NCBI RefSeq assembly: GCF_036227265.1
Contig: NZ_CP109446.1
Location: forward strand, 5,338,001-5,402,000
Direction of reading: 5' to 3'
DNA from: Streptomyces sp. NBC_01476
GTDB lineage: Bacteria; Actinomycetota; Actinomycetes; Streptomycetales; Streptomycetaceae
DNA: 64,000 nucleotides
Positions 35,313-44,490 of the stretch are shown here, piece by piece (the stretch's first letter is position 1; each line of letters begins with the position of its first letter). Under the pieces are notes generated by a model. That model was not told the DNA's origin and searched no databases. It worked only from the letters and a program-made list of their open reading frames with translations. Position numbers and translations under genes: made by a program.

Positions 35313-36274
35313 CGGATCTCCGCCTCCTCGGCGGTCGCCGCGTCGGTGATGGCGAGGAACGCCTGCTCCAGGCCGAGCCCGGAGACCTCCAGATTCCGCG
35401 GGTAGAGGCCGAGCCCGTAGACCGCGTGCATCGTCGCGTCCGCGTCGTCGGAGCGGATCCGCACGGTGGAGCCGGTGAGGTCGAGGCCGACCAGGTGCGG
35501 CAGTGCGCGCAACGCGTCCTCGTCGATGGGTCCTTCGAGGTCGAAGGTGATCCGGCGGGCGCCGGCCCGCGCCTTGATCTCGGCGGCGGTGCCGTCGGCG
35601 ATCAGCCGGCCGTGGTGCAGGACGAGGACACGGTCCGCGATGGCGTCCGCCTCCTCCAGGTAGTGGGTGGCGAAGAGTACGGTCCTGCCCTGCTCGACCT
35701 GGGTGCGCATGGTGGCCCAGAACGCCTGCCGGGCGCTGACGTCCATCCCGGTGGTCGGCTCGTCGAGCACGATCAGGTCGTTGGCGCCCGCCGTGGCGAG
35801 GGCGAACCGCACCCGCTGCTCCTGGCCGCCGGAGAGCTTGTTGACCTTGCGGTCTGCGATGTCGGTGATCTCGGCGGCGGCCAGCACCCGGTCCACCGGA
35901 TACCGCTTCGGGTGCAGGTCGCAGGCGAGTGTGACGATCTCCTTGACGGTGACCTCTTCCATCAGGCCGCCGCTCTGCAGCATCGCGCCGACCCGTCCGG
36001 CGGCGATCGCCTGGGCCGGGGTGGACCCGAACACCCGCACCGCGCCGCTGTCGGCGTTCTTCAGCCCGAGCAGCAGGTCGAGCGCGGTGGACTTCCCGGC
36101 GCCGTTCGGCCCGAGCAGTGCCACCGTCTCGCCGGGATACAGGCTCAGGCTCAGCTCGGCCACCGCCCGTACGGCGCCGAAGCTCTTGTTCACATCGGAG
36201 AAGCTGACGACGGGCTCGCCCTGCCCCAGGGCTCCTCCGCCTTTCGTGGTGTTCACGGCTGCGGTTGCGGTCAT
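35309..36274 (-). CDS. ABC exporter ATPase (ABC-2 partner)
   Basis: A 321-residue ATP-binding subunit of the exporter. Walker A GPNGAGKS at about 54-61, Q-loop MLQSGGLMEE, signature LSGGQEQR, Walker B LIVLDEPTTGMD, switch His FATHYLEEAD. The C-terminal domain is of the DrrA/YadG type. ATG 36274 is supported by GGGGGAAG about nine bases upstream; GTG 36292 would add six residues. It precedes the permease gene in a two-gene operon. No two-component or GntR regulator adjoins it. Confidence 0.92.
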   Translation of the reverse strand: MTATAAVNTTKGGGALGQGEPVVSFSDVNKSFGAVRAVAELSLSLYPGETVALLGPNGAGKSTALDLLLGLKNADSGAVRVFGSTPAQAIAAGRVGAMLQSGGLMEEVTVKEIVTLACDLHPKRYPVDRVLAAAEITDIADRKVNKLSGGQEQRVRFALATAGANDLIVLDEPTTGMDVSARQAFWATMRTQVEQGRTVLFATHYLEEADAIADRVLVLHHGRLIADGTAAEIKARAGARRITFDLEGPIDEDALRALPHLVGLDLTGSTVRIRSDDADATMHAVYGLGLYPRNLEVSGLGLEQAFLAITDAATAEEAEIR

Positions 36275-36407
36275 GGCATCAGCTTCCCCCACCGCCCGGG
36301 CGCGCAGTCAGGGCCGGGGGTCGTGTCTTCGGCATGACAGATGTCCTGCGGCTGTCCTGCGGCGCGGGCGGGCGGGGGAACACGGCGGAGAGCGGGGGGA
36401 GCGGGGG

Positions 36408-38828
36408 CTACTGGACCACGCCCGGGATGGTGACCGCCTGGTCGGAGGTCTTGTCGAGGGCCGGGAGCAGGGCGGCGGCGACGTCCTGCGGGGTGATGGC
36501 GGTCTTGCTGCCGTCGGAGCGCTTGACCAGGACACCGTCGAAGGTGTTGCCGTAGAGGGTCTTGAGCGCCTTCAGGTCGATGTGCGGCTGGAGCTTGCCG
36601 GTGTCGTCCGGGACCATGGTGAGGATCTTGGGCAGCGAGACGGTCGGGCCGATGTTGATGGAGTGGGCCGCGCCCGCCTGGACCGTGGTCACGTGGGACA
36701 TCGCGTGCTTGGCGAATCCGTTCTTCGCCGCGTCCAGTTCGGCCTGGGTCACCTTGGGCTGGACGGTGGTGACCGCGAGGTCGATCGCGGTGTCCCGGCC
36801 GGTCTCGGCGCGGGTGCGGTAGGCGGCGGCGACCTGGCCGGCGGCGTCGTCCACGTCGAAGGAACTGCCGGCGTGGCCCGGGACCGCGACCACCTTGTTG
36901 GGCTCGAAGCGGATCATGCCATCGGTCGCGGTGCTGTTCTTGCCCGCGATGCCCTTCAGGGCGGCCTTCAGCTTGTCCTCGTCGACCAGGATCACCGGGT
37001 CGGCGGTGCGGGTGCTGCCGAAGAGGGTGCCTATGACGGAGACCGGGTTGTAGTCGGCGTGCGCGACCTTGCGGACGGTGGCGTCCGTGTCGAAGGACAG
37101 GCCCGCCACCGACGGCTTGAGGGACTGGTTCTTGCCGTCGATGGTGAGGGTCAGCGGGGCGGTCGTCCGGTCGCCGAGCGCCTGGTCGAGGGACTTGCCG
37201 GCCTCGTCGGTGCTCTCGTTGCCGATGTCGACACCGAGCACGGTGGTGCCCTTGGGGACGTCACCGTGGTTCATCAGCAGCCCGGCGCCGTAGGCGAGCA
37301 CGACGACCGCGCCGACCGCGACCCCGAGCAGGGCGACCTTGGAACGGCCCTTCTTCTGCGGCCGCGCGGCGGCGGCGGGCGCCGGCGCCGGGGTCTCGTC
37401 CGCGGGCTTCGGGGCCGGCGGCCGGGGGCCGGTGAAGGCCGGGCGCGGGGCGGGGGACTCGTGCGACGGCACCGGGGGGATGCCGCCGACCAGGGTGTCG
37501 GCTGCGGTGCGGTTCCCGGGCGGGATGCCGCCTGCGGTGGGCGGTACCGGCGGCCGGAAGGCTTCGGAGCGGGCCGGGGGCACCGGCATGGACCCGGTGG
37601 CCGGACCCGTGGTGGGCCCTGCGGGCGGCTGGTAGCCGGGGAAGGGCTCGTCGGTGGCGTTCCCCGGGCCCCGGCGGTTCTGCCGGTTCGCGGGGTCGCC
37701 GGGGCCGGCCTGGGACGCGGTGTCCGGCAGCGGGAAGGCCCCGGTGGCGGCGTCGTACGGCCGTCCGGCCGGCTCCCGGCCGACGAACGGCTCCGGGTCG
37801 CCCGGGAAGCCGGCGGTGGTCGGCCGGGGCACGCCGGGCGGGAAGTCCTCGGTGCCGGGGAAGGGCGCGAAGCCGCCGGGCGGGGTGTCGTGCGTGCCCC
37901 GCGCGCCGGGGTCGTCGCCGCGCGGCGGTACGGGGGTGGAGCCGGTGTCGTAGTCCGGGAAGGGGGTGCCGGCGCTGCGGCGCTCCCCGTACGGGTCGGG
38001 GTCGGGGACCCGGGGCGTGCCGAAGGCGTCCGCCCCGGAACCCGCGCCGTACGGAACACCGGCCCCGCCGCCGGGGAACCCGCCCCGGTCCGCACCGGGG
38101 GAGCCGACGCCGTCCGTGCCCGGGAAGCCACCCCGGTTTCCACCGGGGAATCCCGTGCCGTCCGTGCCGCCCGCGCCCGGGAAGCCGCCCAGGCCCGGGC
38201 CGCCGCCGGGACGGCCTGCGCCGCCCGGCCGTCCTGCGCCGGGGAATCCGGTGCCGTCCGTGCCGGGGAAACCGGTGTCGTCCGTGCGGCCGGGGGCCGG
38301 GAAGGCGGTGCCGTCCGTGCCGCCGAAGCCCGGGACGTCCGGGCCGTCGGTGCCGGCGGGGGTGTCCTGGTCGCCGGGGGAGGTGCCCACCGGCTTGCGC
38401 GGGGCGAACCAGTCGGAGGTCTTCTCCTTCTTCTCCGGCTCCGGCTCGGCGTCCGCGGGCCCGGCCGCGGCGGCGGCAGCAGCCGCCACCGCTTCGCGCT
38501 CCTCGGCGGCGGCAGCCGCCACCGCGTTCTCGTCCACCGGGGTCCGCACCACGACCGGCGGGATCGGCCGCGACCCGGGGATGTTGATCCGGATCCTGGT
38601 GGTCAGCGTCGTCTCGGTTCTGGGCTCGGCCGGCTGCTCGGAAGCGGCTCCGGTTTCGGCCGACTCCTCGGGCTCGGGAGCGCCGGGGCCCGGGGCCCCC
38701 GGGCGGGTCCGCTCCTGCGGGTGCAGCGAGGGGAACGGCCGGCTGCCGTACGGCGGGGTGCCCGACGGGTAGGCGGCACCGCCGCGCCCCTGGGGACCGG
38801 CGGACGAACTGTCGTTTTCACGGCTCAA
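36408..38828 (-). CDS. Large low-complexity membrane protein with VanW-type peptidoglycan-binding domains
   Basis: An 806-residue protein. About 470 N-terminal residues are disordered and rich in Pro, Gly, Ala, Asp and Thr, with many FPG/GTDGTGFPG-like repeats. A single transmembrane helix lies at about 505-525 (KVALLGVAVGAVVVLAYGAGLL). The external part has two PG_binding_4-type domains as found in VanW-like proteins (VLGVDIGNESTDEAGKSLDQAL, LTLTIDGKNQSLKPSVAGLSFD; then a second region). The inside-to-outside layout fits a cell-wall-facing sensor or anchor. TTG 38828 is supported by GGGAGA seven bases upstream and lack of a better start. No VanW catalytic-like domain is present. The function is unknown. 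Confidence 0.8.
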   Translation of the reverse strand: MSRENDSSSAGPQGRGGAAYPSGTPPYGSRPFPSLHPQERTRPGAPGPGAPEPEESAETGAASEQPAEPRTETTLTTRIRINIPGSRPIPPVVVRTPVDENAVAAAAAEEREAVAAAAAAAAGPADAEPEPEKKEKTSDWFAPRKPVGTSPGDQDTPAGTDGPDVPGFGGTDGTAFPAPGRTDDTGFPGTDGTGFPGAGRPGGAGRPGGGPGLGGFPGAGGTDGTGFPGGNRGGFPGTDGVGSPGADRGGFPGGGAGVPYGAGSGADAFGTPRVPDPDPYGERRSAGTPFPDYDTGSTPVPPRGDDPGARGTHDTPPGGFAPFPGTEDFPPGVPRPTTAGFPGDPEPFVGREPAGRPYDAATGAFPLPDTASQAGPGDPANRQNRRGPGNATDEPFPGYQPPAGPTTGPATGSMPVPPARSEAFRPPVPPTAGGIPPGNRTAADTLVGGIPPVPSHESPAPRPAFTGPRPPAPKPADETPAPAPAAAARPQKKGRSKVALLGVAVGAVVVLAYGAGLLMNHGDVPKGTTVLGVDIGNESTDEAGKSLDQALGDRTTAPLTLTIDGKNQSLKPSVAGLSFDTDATVRKVAHADYNPVSVIGTLFGSTRTADPVILVDEDKLKAALKGIAGKNSTATDGMIRFEPNKVVAVPGHAGSSFDVDDAAGQVAAAYRTRAETGRDTAIDLAVTTVQPKVTQAELDAAKNGFAKHAMSHVTTVQAGAAHSINIGPTVSLPKILTMVPDDTGKLQPHIDLKALKTLYGNTFDGVLVKRSDGSKTAITPQDVAAALLPALDKTSDQAVTIPGVVQ

Positions 38829-38982
38829 AGCAGGCTCTCCCGGTTAGCTACGCCACCCGTATCGGCTCTCCGCGGGCGGCTCGCCGGCGCGCACCACCAT
38901 ACCGATCTGCGCGCAGCGGCATCCCTGGTCCGGCGGGAACGCTCGGCTTCACCCAACCATGACCCGGCCCCTGCTTGCCAAG

Positions 38983-39345
38983 TCAGGCGGTATTCGGGCC
39001 TGATGGGGGCAGTTGGGGCACCGTGGCGCAGATCACCGCCAGCATCGCGCCCCCGAGCAGGTAGATGTACGGTCCGACGCCGGCCGCGAACAGGAAGTCA
39101 CCTTCCGGCCGGGACGTACTGAGCACCAGAACGCACACCAGCCACACCGCGGCGGGCACCACGGCCCCGACCCGGGTCCTGGTGAGCGTCACCCCGCCGT
39201 AGAAGAGCGCCGCGCACCCGGCGAGGCCCAGCAGCAGCCCGCCGGGGAACCAGCCGTCCTGGATCAGCGCACCGGCCGCGGCGACCAGGGCGCCGAAGAC
39301 ACCGAGCACGACATACGCGGCGATCCGCAGCCGCCGGGCGGCCAT
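38983..39345 (-). CDS. Small integral membrane protein
   Basis: A 120-residue protein with four hydrophobic segments (about 7-27, 33-48, 58-75, 85-108), short loops and a Pro-rich C-terminus. It resembles the small actinobacterial membrane proteins found next to mshB. ATG 39345 shares one base with the mshB stop (TGATG), so it is translationally coupled; GTG 39348 would overlap by four. No enzymatic motif is visible. A link to mycothiol metabolism is suggested only by position. Confidence 0.75.
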   Translation of the reverse strand: MAARRLRIAAYVVLGVFGALVAAAGALIQDGWFPGGLLLGLAGCAALFYGGVTLTRTRVGAVVPAAVWLVCVLVLSTSRPEGDFLFAAGVGPYIYLLGGAMLAVICATVPQLPPSGPNTA

Positions 39346-40226
39346 CACGCGGCGCCGCCGGCCGGCGGCTCGAAGAGGTCGTCGGCCCAGCGGCCTTCCG
39401 GCGCGGGCAGCGCCTCGCCGCGCACCTGCCGGTAGTACTCGGAGGCGAAGTACGGCTGCCCGAGGTCGTTGGAGAGCGCGAAGAACGGGCCGTCCACCGC
39501 GATCTGGCTGGCGTGCGCGCGCATCGCCGCGGTCTTGCGGTCCTCGTACCGGGTGCCGTCGATCGCGACCGTCACCTGGTCGTCGTCGACCACGCCCGGT
39601 ACGTCGTCGACGGTCGCCACGCCGCCGAAGGGGAAGTCCTTGCCGGCCTCGGCGAGCCGCCGGAAGCCGGCTTCGAGCACCGAGCGGGGGGTGCAGATCT
39701 CGTAGACCCGGGCGATCCGGTGGCCCTGGTCGGCGGCGAGTTCGTAGCCGCGCAAGGCGACCCGGTGGGCCTGGATGTGGTCGGGGTGGCCGTAGCCGCC
39801 GTTGTCGTCATAGGTGACCAGGGCCTGCGGCCGGACGTCGAGGATGACCTCGGCGAGGTGGCCGGCCGCCTCGTCCAGGTCCGCCTGCCAGAAGCAGCCG
39901 GGGTCGTCGTTCTGCTCGACGCCCATCATCCCGGAGTCGCGGTAGCGCCCCGCGCCGCCCAGGAAGCGATGGTCCTTGACGCCCAACTCCGTCATGGCGT
40001 CCGCGAGTTCACCGATCCGGTAGTCGCCGAGGGTGTTGTCCCGGTCGGCTGCCAGATGGGCCAGCTCCGGCGGGATCACCTCGCCCTCCTCGCCGAGGGT
40101 GCAGGTGACGAGGGTGACGAGCGCCCCCTCGGCGGCGTACTTGGCCATCGTGACGCCGTTGTTGATCGTCTCGTCGTCCGGATGGGCGTGGACGAGCAGC
40201 AGCCGCCTGGCGGGTAGATCGGTCAT
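39345..40226 (-). CDS. mshB: GlcNAc-Ins deacetylase MshB (mycothiol biosynthesis)
   Basis: A 293-residue zinc deacetylase of the LmbE/PIG-L family. It removes the acetyl group from N-acetylglucosaminyl-inositol, the second committed step of mycothiol synthesis, in the cytoplasm. The metal-binding motif AHPDDE is at 14-19, and the second zinc His lies in GYGHPDHIQAHR. Length and N-terminus (RRLLLVHAHPDDETINNGVTMAKY) match MshB more than the amidase Mca. ATG 40226 is supported by the fold starting directly after it. It overlaps the downstream small membrane gene. Confidence 0.92.
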   Translation of the reverse strand: MTDLPARRLLLVHAHPDDETINNGVTMAKYAAEGALVTLVTCTLGEEGEVIPPELAHLAADRDNTLGDYRIGELADAMTELGVKDHRFLGGAGRYRDSGMMGVEQNDDPGCFWQADLDEAAGHLAEVILDVRPQALVTYDDNGGYGHPDHIQAHRVALRGYELAADQGHRIARVYEICTPRSVLEAGFRRLAEAGKDFPFGGVATVDDVPGVVDDDQVTVAIDGTRYEDRKTAAMRAHASQIAVDGPFFALSNDLGQPYFASEYYRQVRGEALPAPEGRWADDLFEPPAGGAA

Positions 40227-40257
40227 GGGTGAAGCCTACGGCTGCCGCCGGGCGCGC

Positions 40258-40452
40258 TCAGAACTTGATGCCGCTGATCATGGTGGCGACGTTGTTGGTG
40301 AAGTCGCTGATGGTCGGGGCGATCGACGAGGCCGCCAGATAGAAGCCCAACAGCACGCAGGCGATGGCGTGCCCGGCCTTGAGCCCGGAACGTCGGATCA
40401 GCAGGATCACGACGATCAGCAGCAGCAGCACCGCCGAAATCGAGAGTGCCAC
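40258..40452 (-). CDS. Small membrane protein, 64 residues
   Basis: GTG 40452 is preceded by a strong GGAGGTGA eight bases upstream, which makes this short frame credible. The protein has a first hydrophobic helix (residues 2-19, ALSISAVLLLLIVVILLI), then RRSGLKAGHA, a second helix (about 28-43) and a polar tail ending MISGIKF. Similar short proteins are common in streptomycetes, including on mobile elements, but I cannot assign a role. It is probably co-transcribed with mshB, 31 bases downstream. Confidence 0.75.
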   Translation of the reverse strand: MALSISAVLLLLIVVILLIRRSGLKAGHAIACVLLGFYLAASSIAPTISDFTNNVATMISGIKF

Positions 40453-40709
40453 AGCGGCTCACCTCCAGGTACGCAGGGTCATGTCAGTTGCCACTCGCTT
40501 ATTACCCACCCACGGCTACGGATCATAACTTTCCGTGCCACCGCATATGTCGGAGCACGGAAGCACACGGGGGCGCATGACGATATCCAGCCACCGGCCG
40601 CCGGGACGGCACCCCGGGGCGCGTACTCCGGCGCTGGTCAGGTGGTGCGCGGCGGGTCGCGCCGCAAATCCGGGGGCGATTGTCGGAGCCACCCTCTAGG
40701 GTCCTGACC

Positions 40710-42845
40710 ATGACCCAGCTCTCATTCCCCCGGCAGAGCGCCAGGACCCAGCGGTTCAGCCTCGGGGCGCCGCGCTCCTTCGCCGTCTCCGGGGACGGGG
40801 AGCGGGTGGCGTTCCTGCGGGCCAGGTCCGGGACCGAGCGGACCCAGCTGCTGTGGGTGCTCGATCTGGTGCCCGGCGGCGGCGAACGGGCCGTCGCGGA
40901 CCCGGCGGAGCTGCTGGAGGGCGGCGCGGAGCGGCTGTCGGCGGCCGAGCGGGCCCGGCGCGAGCGCAGCCGGGAGAAGTCCGCCGGCGTGGTGGGTTAC
41001 GCGGTGGACGCCGCCATGGAGACGGCCGCCTTCCCGCTCTCCGGGCGGCTGTTCGTCGCCGGGCTGCGGCCGGGCGCGGCCGGCCCGCGCGAACTGATCG
41101 TGCCGGGCCCTGTGGTGGACCCCCGGCCGTCACCGGACGGGCGCTGGGTGGCTTACACGTCGGGCGGCGCGCTGCGGGTGGTGGAGACGGGCGGTTCCGG
41201 TGACCGGGCGATCGCCGAGCCGGACGGCGACGAAGTGACGTGGGGGCTGGCGGAGTTCGTCGCGGCCGAGGAGATGGACCGCAGCCGCGGCTTCTGGTGG
41301 GCGCCGGACAGTACGGCGCTGCTGGCCGCCCGGGTGGACGAGTCCCCGGTGCGGCGGTGGTGGATCTCCGAGCCCGCGCACCCGGAGCGGACCCCGGTGC
41401 AGGTGGCCTATCCGGCGGCCGGCACGCCGAACGCGGAGGTGTCGCTTGCCCTGTTCGGGCTCGACGGCGCCCGCCGCGAAGTGCTCTGGGACCGCGAGCG
41501 GTATCCGTATCTCGCGGACGTGCACTGGTCGGCGGCCGGTCCGCCGCTGCTGCTGGTGCAGGCCAGGGACCAGCGCGAGCAGTGCTGTCTCGCGGTGGAC
41601 ACGGCGACCGGCGGCACCGTGCCGGTGGCGACCGAGGAAGATCGAATTTGGCTTGATCTTTTTCCTGGTTCCCCGGGCCGGAACACGGCAGGCGAGCTCG
41701 TCCGGATTACGGACGAGCCCACGGACGGCGGGGCGGCCCGCGTCCTGAAGGTGGGGGAGCGGACGCTGACCGGCGGGGAGCTGCACCTGCGGGCGGTGCT
41801 CGACGTCGGCCGCCAGGACGTCCTGGTGTCCGCGTCGGCTGGTGAGCGGGCGGCGGCGCCCGAGACCGGCGAAGTGCATGTCTACCGGGTGAGCGAGGAG
41901 GGCGTGGTCCGGGTGAGTGGGTCGCCCGGCGTCCACACCGCGGTGCGCTCCGGTGAGCTGACGGTGCTCACCTCGACCGCGCTCGACCGTCCCGGCCCGC
42001 GCACGGTGGTGCTCCGCGGCGGCGTCCAGGTCGCCGAGGTGGCCACCTTGACGCAGGTGCCCTCGGTGACCGCCCGCCCGCGGCTGCTGGAGGCCGGCGA
42101 GCGCCGGATCCCGGCCGCGGTGCTGCTGCCGGCCGGTTACGCGGAGGGCGACGGCCCGCTGCCGGTGCTGCTCGACCCGTACGGCGGCCCGCACGGCCAG
42201 CGGGTGTACGCGGCGCACAACGCGTTCGCGGAGTCGCAGTGGTTCGCCGACCAGGGGTTCGCGGTGATCGTGGCGGACGGCCGCGGCACCCCGGGCCGCT
42301 CGCCGGCCTGGGAGAAGTCGATCGCCGGTGACTTCGCCGGGGTGTCGGTGGCGGACCAGATCGACGCGCTGCACGCGCTGGCCGGCGCGTACCCGCTGGA
42401 CCTCGGCCGGGTGGGTATCCGCGGCTGGTCGTACGGCGGGTATCTCGCCGCGCTCGCGGTGCTCCGCCGTCCGGACGTCTTCCACGCGGCCGTGGTCGGT
42501 GCGCCGGTGACCGATCTGCGGATGTACGACACCCACTACATGGAGCGTTACCTCGGCCACCCGGACGAGCGGCCGGAGGTGTACGCGCACAACTCGGTGG
42601 TCACCGAGGACGGCGGCATCCGGGACCTGGCCGAGCCGGCCCGGCCGATGATGGTCGTGCACGGCCTCGCCGATGACAACGTGGTGGTGGCGCACAGCCT
42701 GCGGCTCTCGTCCGCGCTGCTGGCGGCCGGCCGGCCGCACCAGATGCTGCCGCTGTCCGGTGTGACACACATGACACCGCAGGAGCAGGTGGCCGAGAAT
42801 CTGCTGCTGCTCCAGGTGGACTTCCTCAAGCGTTCCTTGAGTTGA
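40710..42845 (+). CDS. S9 family prolyl oligopeptidase (dipeptidyl peptidase IV-like)
   Basis: A 711-residue serine peptidase. The N-terminal 440 residues form a beta-propeller of the DPP IV type (VTWGLAEFVAAEEMDRSRGFWWAPD is characteristic, with the Glu pair that holds the substrate amino terminus). The C-terminal alpha/beta hydrolase has nucleophile Ser574 in GWSYGGY, Asp655 or Asp656 in HGLADDN, and His687 in GVTHMT. It would release Xaa-Pro dipeptides. No signal peptide is seen, so it is probably cytoplasmic and acts on imported peptides. No ribosome site is seen; TAGGGT lies seven bases before ATG 40710, suggesting a leaderless mRNA. Codons 41637-41669 are strikingly rare (see findings). 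Three peptide importers flank it. Confidence 0.93.
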   Translation: MTQLSFPRQSARTQRFSLGAPRSFAVSGDGERVAFLRARSGTERTQLLWVLDLVPGGGERAVADPAELLEGGAERLSAAERARRERSREKSAGVVGYAVDAAMETAAFPLSGRLFVAGLRPGAAGPRELIVPGPVVDPRPSPDGRWVAYTSGGALRVVETGGSGDRAIAEPDGDEVTWGLAEFVAAEEMDRSRGFWWAPDSTALLAARVDESPVRRWWISEPAHPERTPVQVAYPAAGTPNAEVSLALFGLDGARREVLWDRERYPYLADVHWSAAGPPLLLVQARDQREQCCLAVDTATGGTVPVATEEDRIWLDLFPGSPGRNTAGELVRITDEPTDGGAARVLKVGERTLTGGELHLRAVLDVGRQDVLVSASAGERAAAPETGEVHVYRVSEEGVVRVSGSPGVHTAVRSGELTVLTSTALDRPGPRTVVLRGGVQVAEVATLTQVPSVTARPRLLEAGERRIPAAVLLPAGYAEGDGPLPVLLDPYGGPHGQRVYAAHNAFAESQWFADQGFAVIVADGRGTPGRSPAWEKSIAGDFAGVSVADQIDALHALAGAYPLDLGRVGIRGWSYGGYLAALAVLRRPDVFHAAVVGAPVTDLRMYDTHYMERYLGHPDERPEVYAHNSVVTEDGGIRDLAEPARPMMVVHGLADDNVVVAHSLRLSSALLAAGRPHQMLPLSGVTHMTPQEQVAENLLLLQVDFLKRSLS

Positions 42846-43357
42846 GCGACGCCGCCCTGACCGGGCGGCAAGTGAGCGGCAATATCCCGCCAGGACTCAC
42901 TAACACCATCAGTCCCCTTCGGCCCCCCGGCCCCTTCCGCGCCGGGAAATACCCGTCGCCACCCTTCGTAACTCCGGTCATGGACCGGGAAATAGGGTCG
43001 AGGCATGTGCGGGGGCGGCCGGCCGGGACAGCGTGACGCGCCCCGGCCGGCCTACGGCACCCGCACGGCCGTACGTTGTTCAGACTGCTACGTCCGTATA
43101 TCGGAGCTGCGACAGTTAAGTTGCCTGCATGTTAACGCGGTTCGTACCGACATATCCGAATTGCCCGATGTTTTGTAACGCTGTCAAGCACGTATGGAGG
43201 ACGATCTGCAAAATCTTCGCTCAAGATGCCAAACAACAAGCTTTCTTCCCACCTTCCCCCCTTGACTGGAAGTTGATTCCATTGCGAAAGTCCGGTCAAC
43301 CCGCGTCGCACTACACGCGCCGCATCGCACGCTCTCGGTCCCGGGGGATGTAAACCA
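42846..43357. other. Promoter-bearing intergenic region before the bldK-like operon
   Basis: No gene is supported. A hairpin for the S9 gene lies at the start. The part from about 43080 is AT-richer than its surroundings, with GTTAAC, TATATC and CATATCCG patches, and probably contains the promoter and a long untranslated leader of the transporter operon. The open frame at 43129-43353 lacks Streptomyces codon bias and a ribosome site, so I treat it as leader. Confidence 0.55.
42851..42869 (+). terminator. Hairpin after the S9 peptidase gene
   Basis: GCCGCCC-TGACC-GGGCGGC, a seven-base-pair stem six bases after the stop codon; no T tract. Confidence 0.6.
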
Positions 43358-44386
43358 ATGACGAGTCCAAGCCAGGCCGCCGCGGAAACCGGCGACCTCA
43401 CCCTCGAGCCCGAAGGCACCCCTGGAGCCCCGGATGGAAAGGGCCCGGATCTTGCCGGGCGCACGCCCCGGCAACTCGCCTGGATACGCTTCAAGCGGGA
43501 CAAGACGGGCATAGTCTGCGCGGTGGTTGTCGCACTCTTCGTGCTGATAGCCATCGCGGCACCCCTGATCACCAAGCTGTACGGCAAGAACGCGTACGAC
43601 CTGTACGGTCAGGACGACGGTCTGCTGAACAGCTACGGTCTGCCGATCGGTGCCAACGGCGGCATCAGCGGCGACCACTGGTTCGGTGTCGAACCCCAGC
43701 TGGGCCGCGATGTCTTCGCGCTCCTGATCTACGGCATCCGCACCTCGCTGCTGATCGCGCTCGCCGTGACGGTCATCTCGGTGGGCACCGGTGTGCTCTT
43801 CGGCCTGACCCAGGGGTATCTGAGCGGGAAGACCGACTACTTCATGGGCCGGTTCTCCGACTTCATGCTGTCCTTCCCCAGCCAGCTGTTCTTCATCGCC
43901 TTCTCCCCGGTCGCCATCTCGCTCTTCGTGGGCGTCGGTGACCAGGAGCCCTGGTGGGTACGCCCGGTCGTGCTGATCGGTGTGCAGTTCCTGCTCGGCT
44001 GGATGAGTATCGGCCGGCTCGTGCGCGCTCAGGTCCTGAGCCTGCGCGAGCGGGAGTTCGTCGAGGCCGCCCGGATCAGCGGGGCGTCCTCCTGGCGGAT
44101 CATCCGCAAGGAGCTGCTGCCCAACATCTCCAGCACCATCCTTGTGCAGTCCACCCTGATGTTGCCGGTGTTCGTCACCGCGGAGGCGGGCCTGTCCTTC
44201 CTGGGCGTCGGTATCCTGCCGCCCACTCCGGACTGGGGCCTGATGTTCCAGACCGGCGCCACGTTCTACAAGAGCGACATCACCTTCATGTTCTTCCCCG
44301 GCATCGCGATGGTGATCTTCGTGGTCGCCTTCAACCTGCTCGGGGACTCGGTCCGGGACGCTCTCGACCCCAAGACCCTCCGCTAG
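43358..44386 (+). CDS. bldKA: BldKA-like peptide ABC transporter permease
   Basis: A 342-residue OppC-type permease. A 50-residue polar N-terminus is followed by a helix at about 50-72 (GIVCAVVVALFVLIAIAAPLI), an extracytoplasmic segment with GVEPQLGRDVFALLIYGIRTSLL, and about five helices. The EAA loop is REREFVEAARISGASSWRIIRKELLPN. It is the first gene of a five-gene operon ordered permease, binding protein, permease, ATPase, ATPase. That is the order of bldK, the Streptomyces oligopeptide importer needed for aerial growth signalling. The bldK name rests on gene order, family and the nearby mshB, not on a search. Confidence 0.78.
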   Translation: MTSPSQAAAETGDLTLEPEGTPGAPDGKGPDLAGRTPRQLAWIRFKRDKTGIVCAVVVALFVLIAIAAPLITKLYGKNAYDLYGQDDGLLNSYGLPIGANGGISGDHWFGVEPQLGRDVFALLIYGIRTSLLIALAVTVISVGTGVLFGLTQGYLSGKTDYFMGRFSDFMLSFPSQLFFIAFSPVAISLFVGVGDQEPWWVRPVVLIGVQFLLGWMSIGRLVRAQVLSLREREFVEAARISGASSWRIIRKELLPNISSTILVQSTLMLPVFVTAEAGLSFLGVGILPPTPDWGLMFQTGATFYKSDITFMFFPGIAMVIFVVAFNLLGDSVRDALDPKTLR

Positions 44387-44490
44387 TGCGCTAGTCCGAT
44401 CAAGTTGTCCAGGTCGTCGGAACCGGCCCCAGCACTGCGGGCGCGGACCTCGGCATCGATGGCAGTTAAGTCACTGACAGGCAGGAATTC

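Noticed and set aside
43170..43190. Possible BldD binding site TAACGCTG near the bldK-like operon
   Set aside because: Only one half fits the remembered BldD consensus; the second half has several mismatches, so it is not claimed.
43129..43353. 74-residue open frame before the bldK-like operon
   Set aside because: Codon use is not Streptomyces-like, no ribosome site is present, and it lies where the operon leader is expected.
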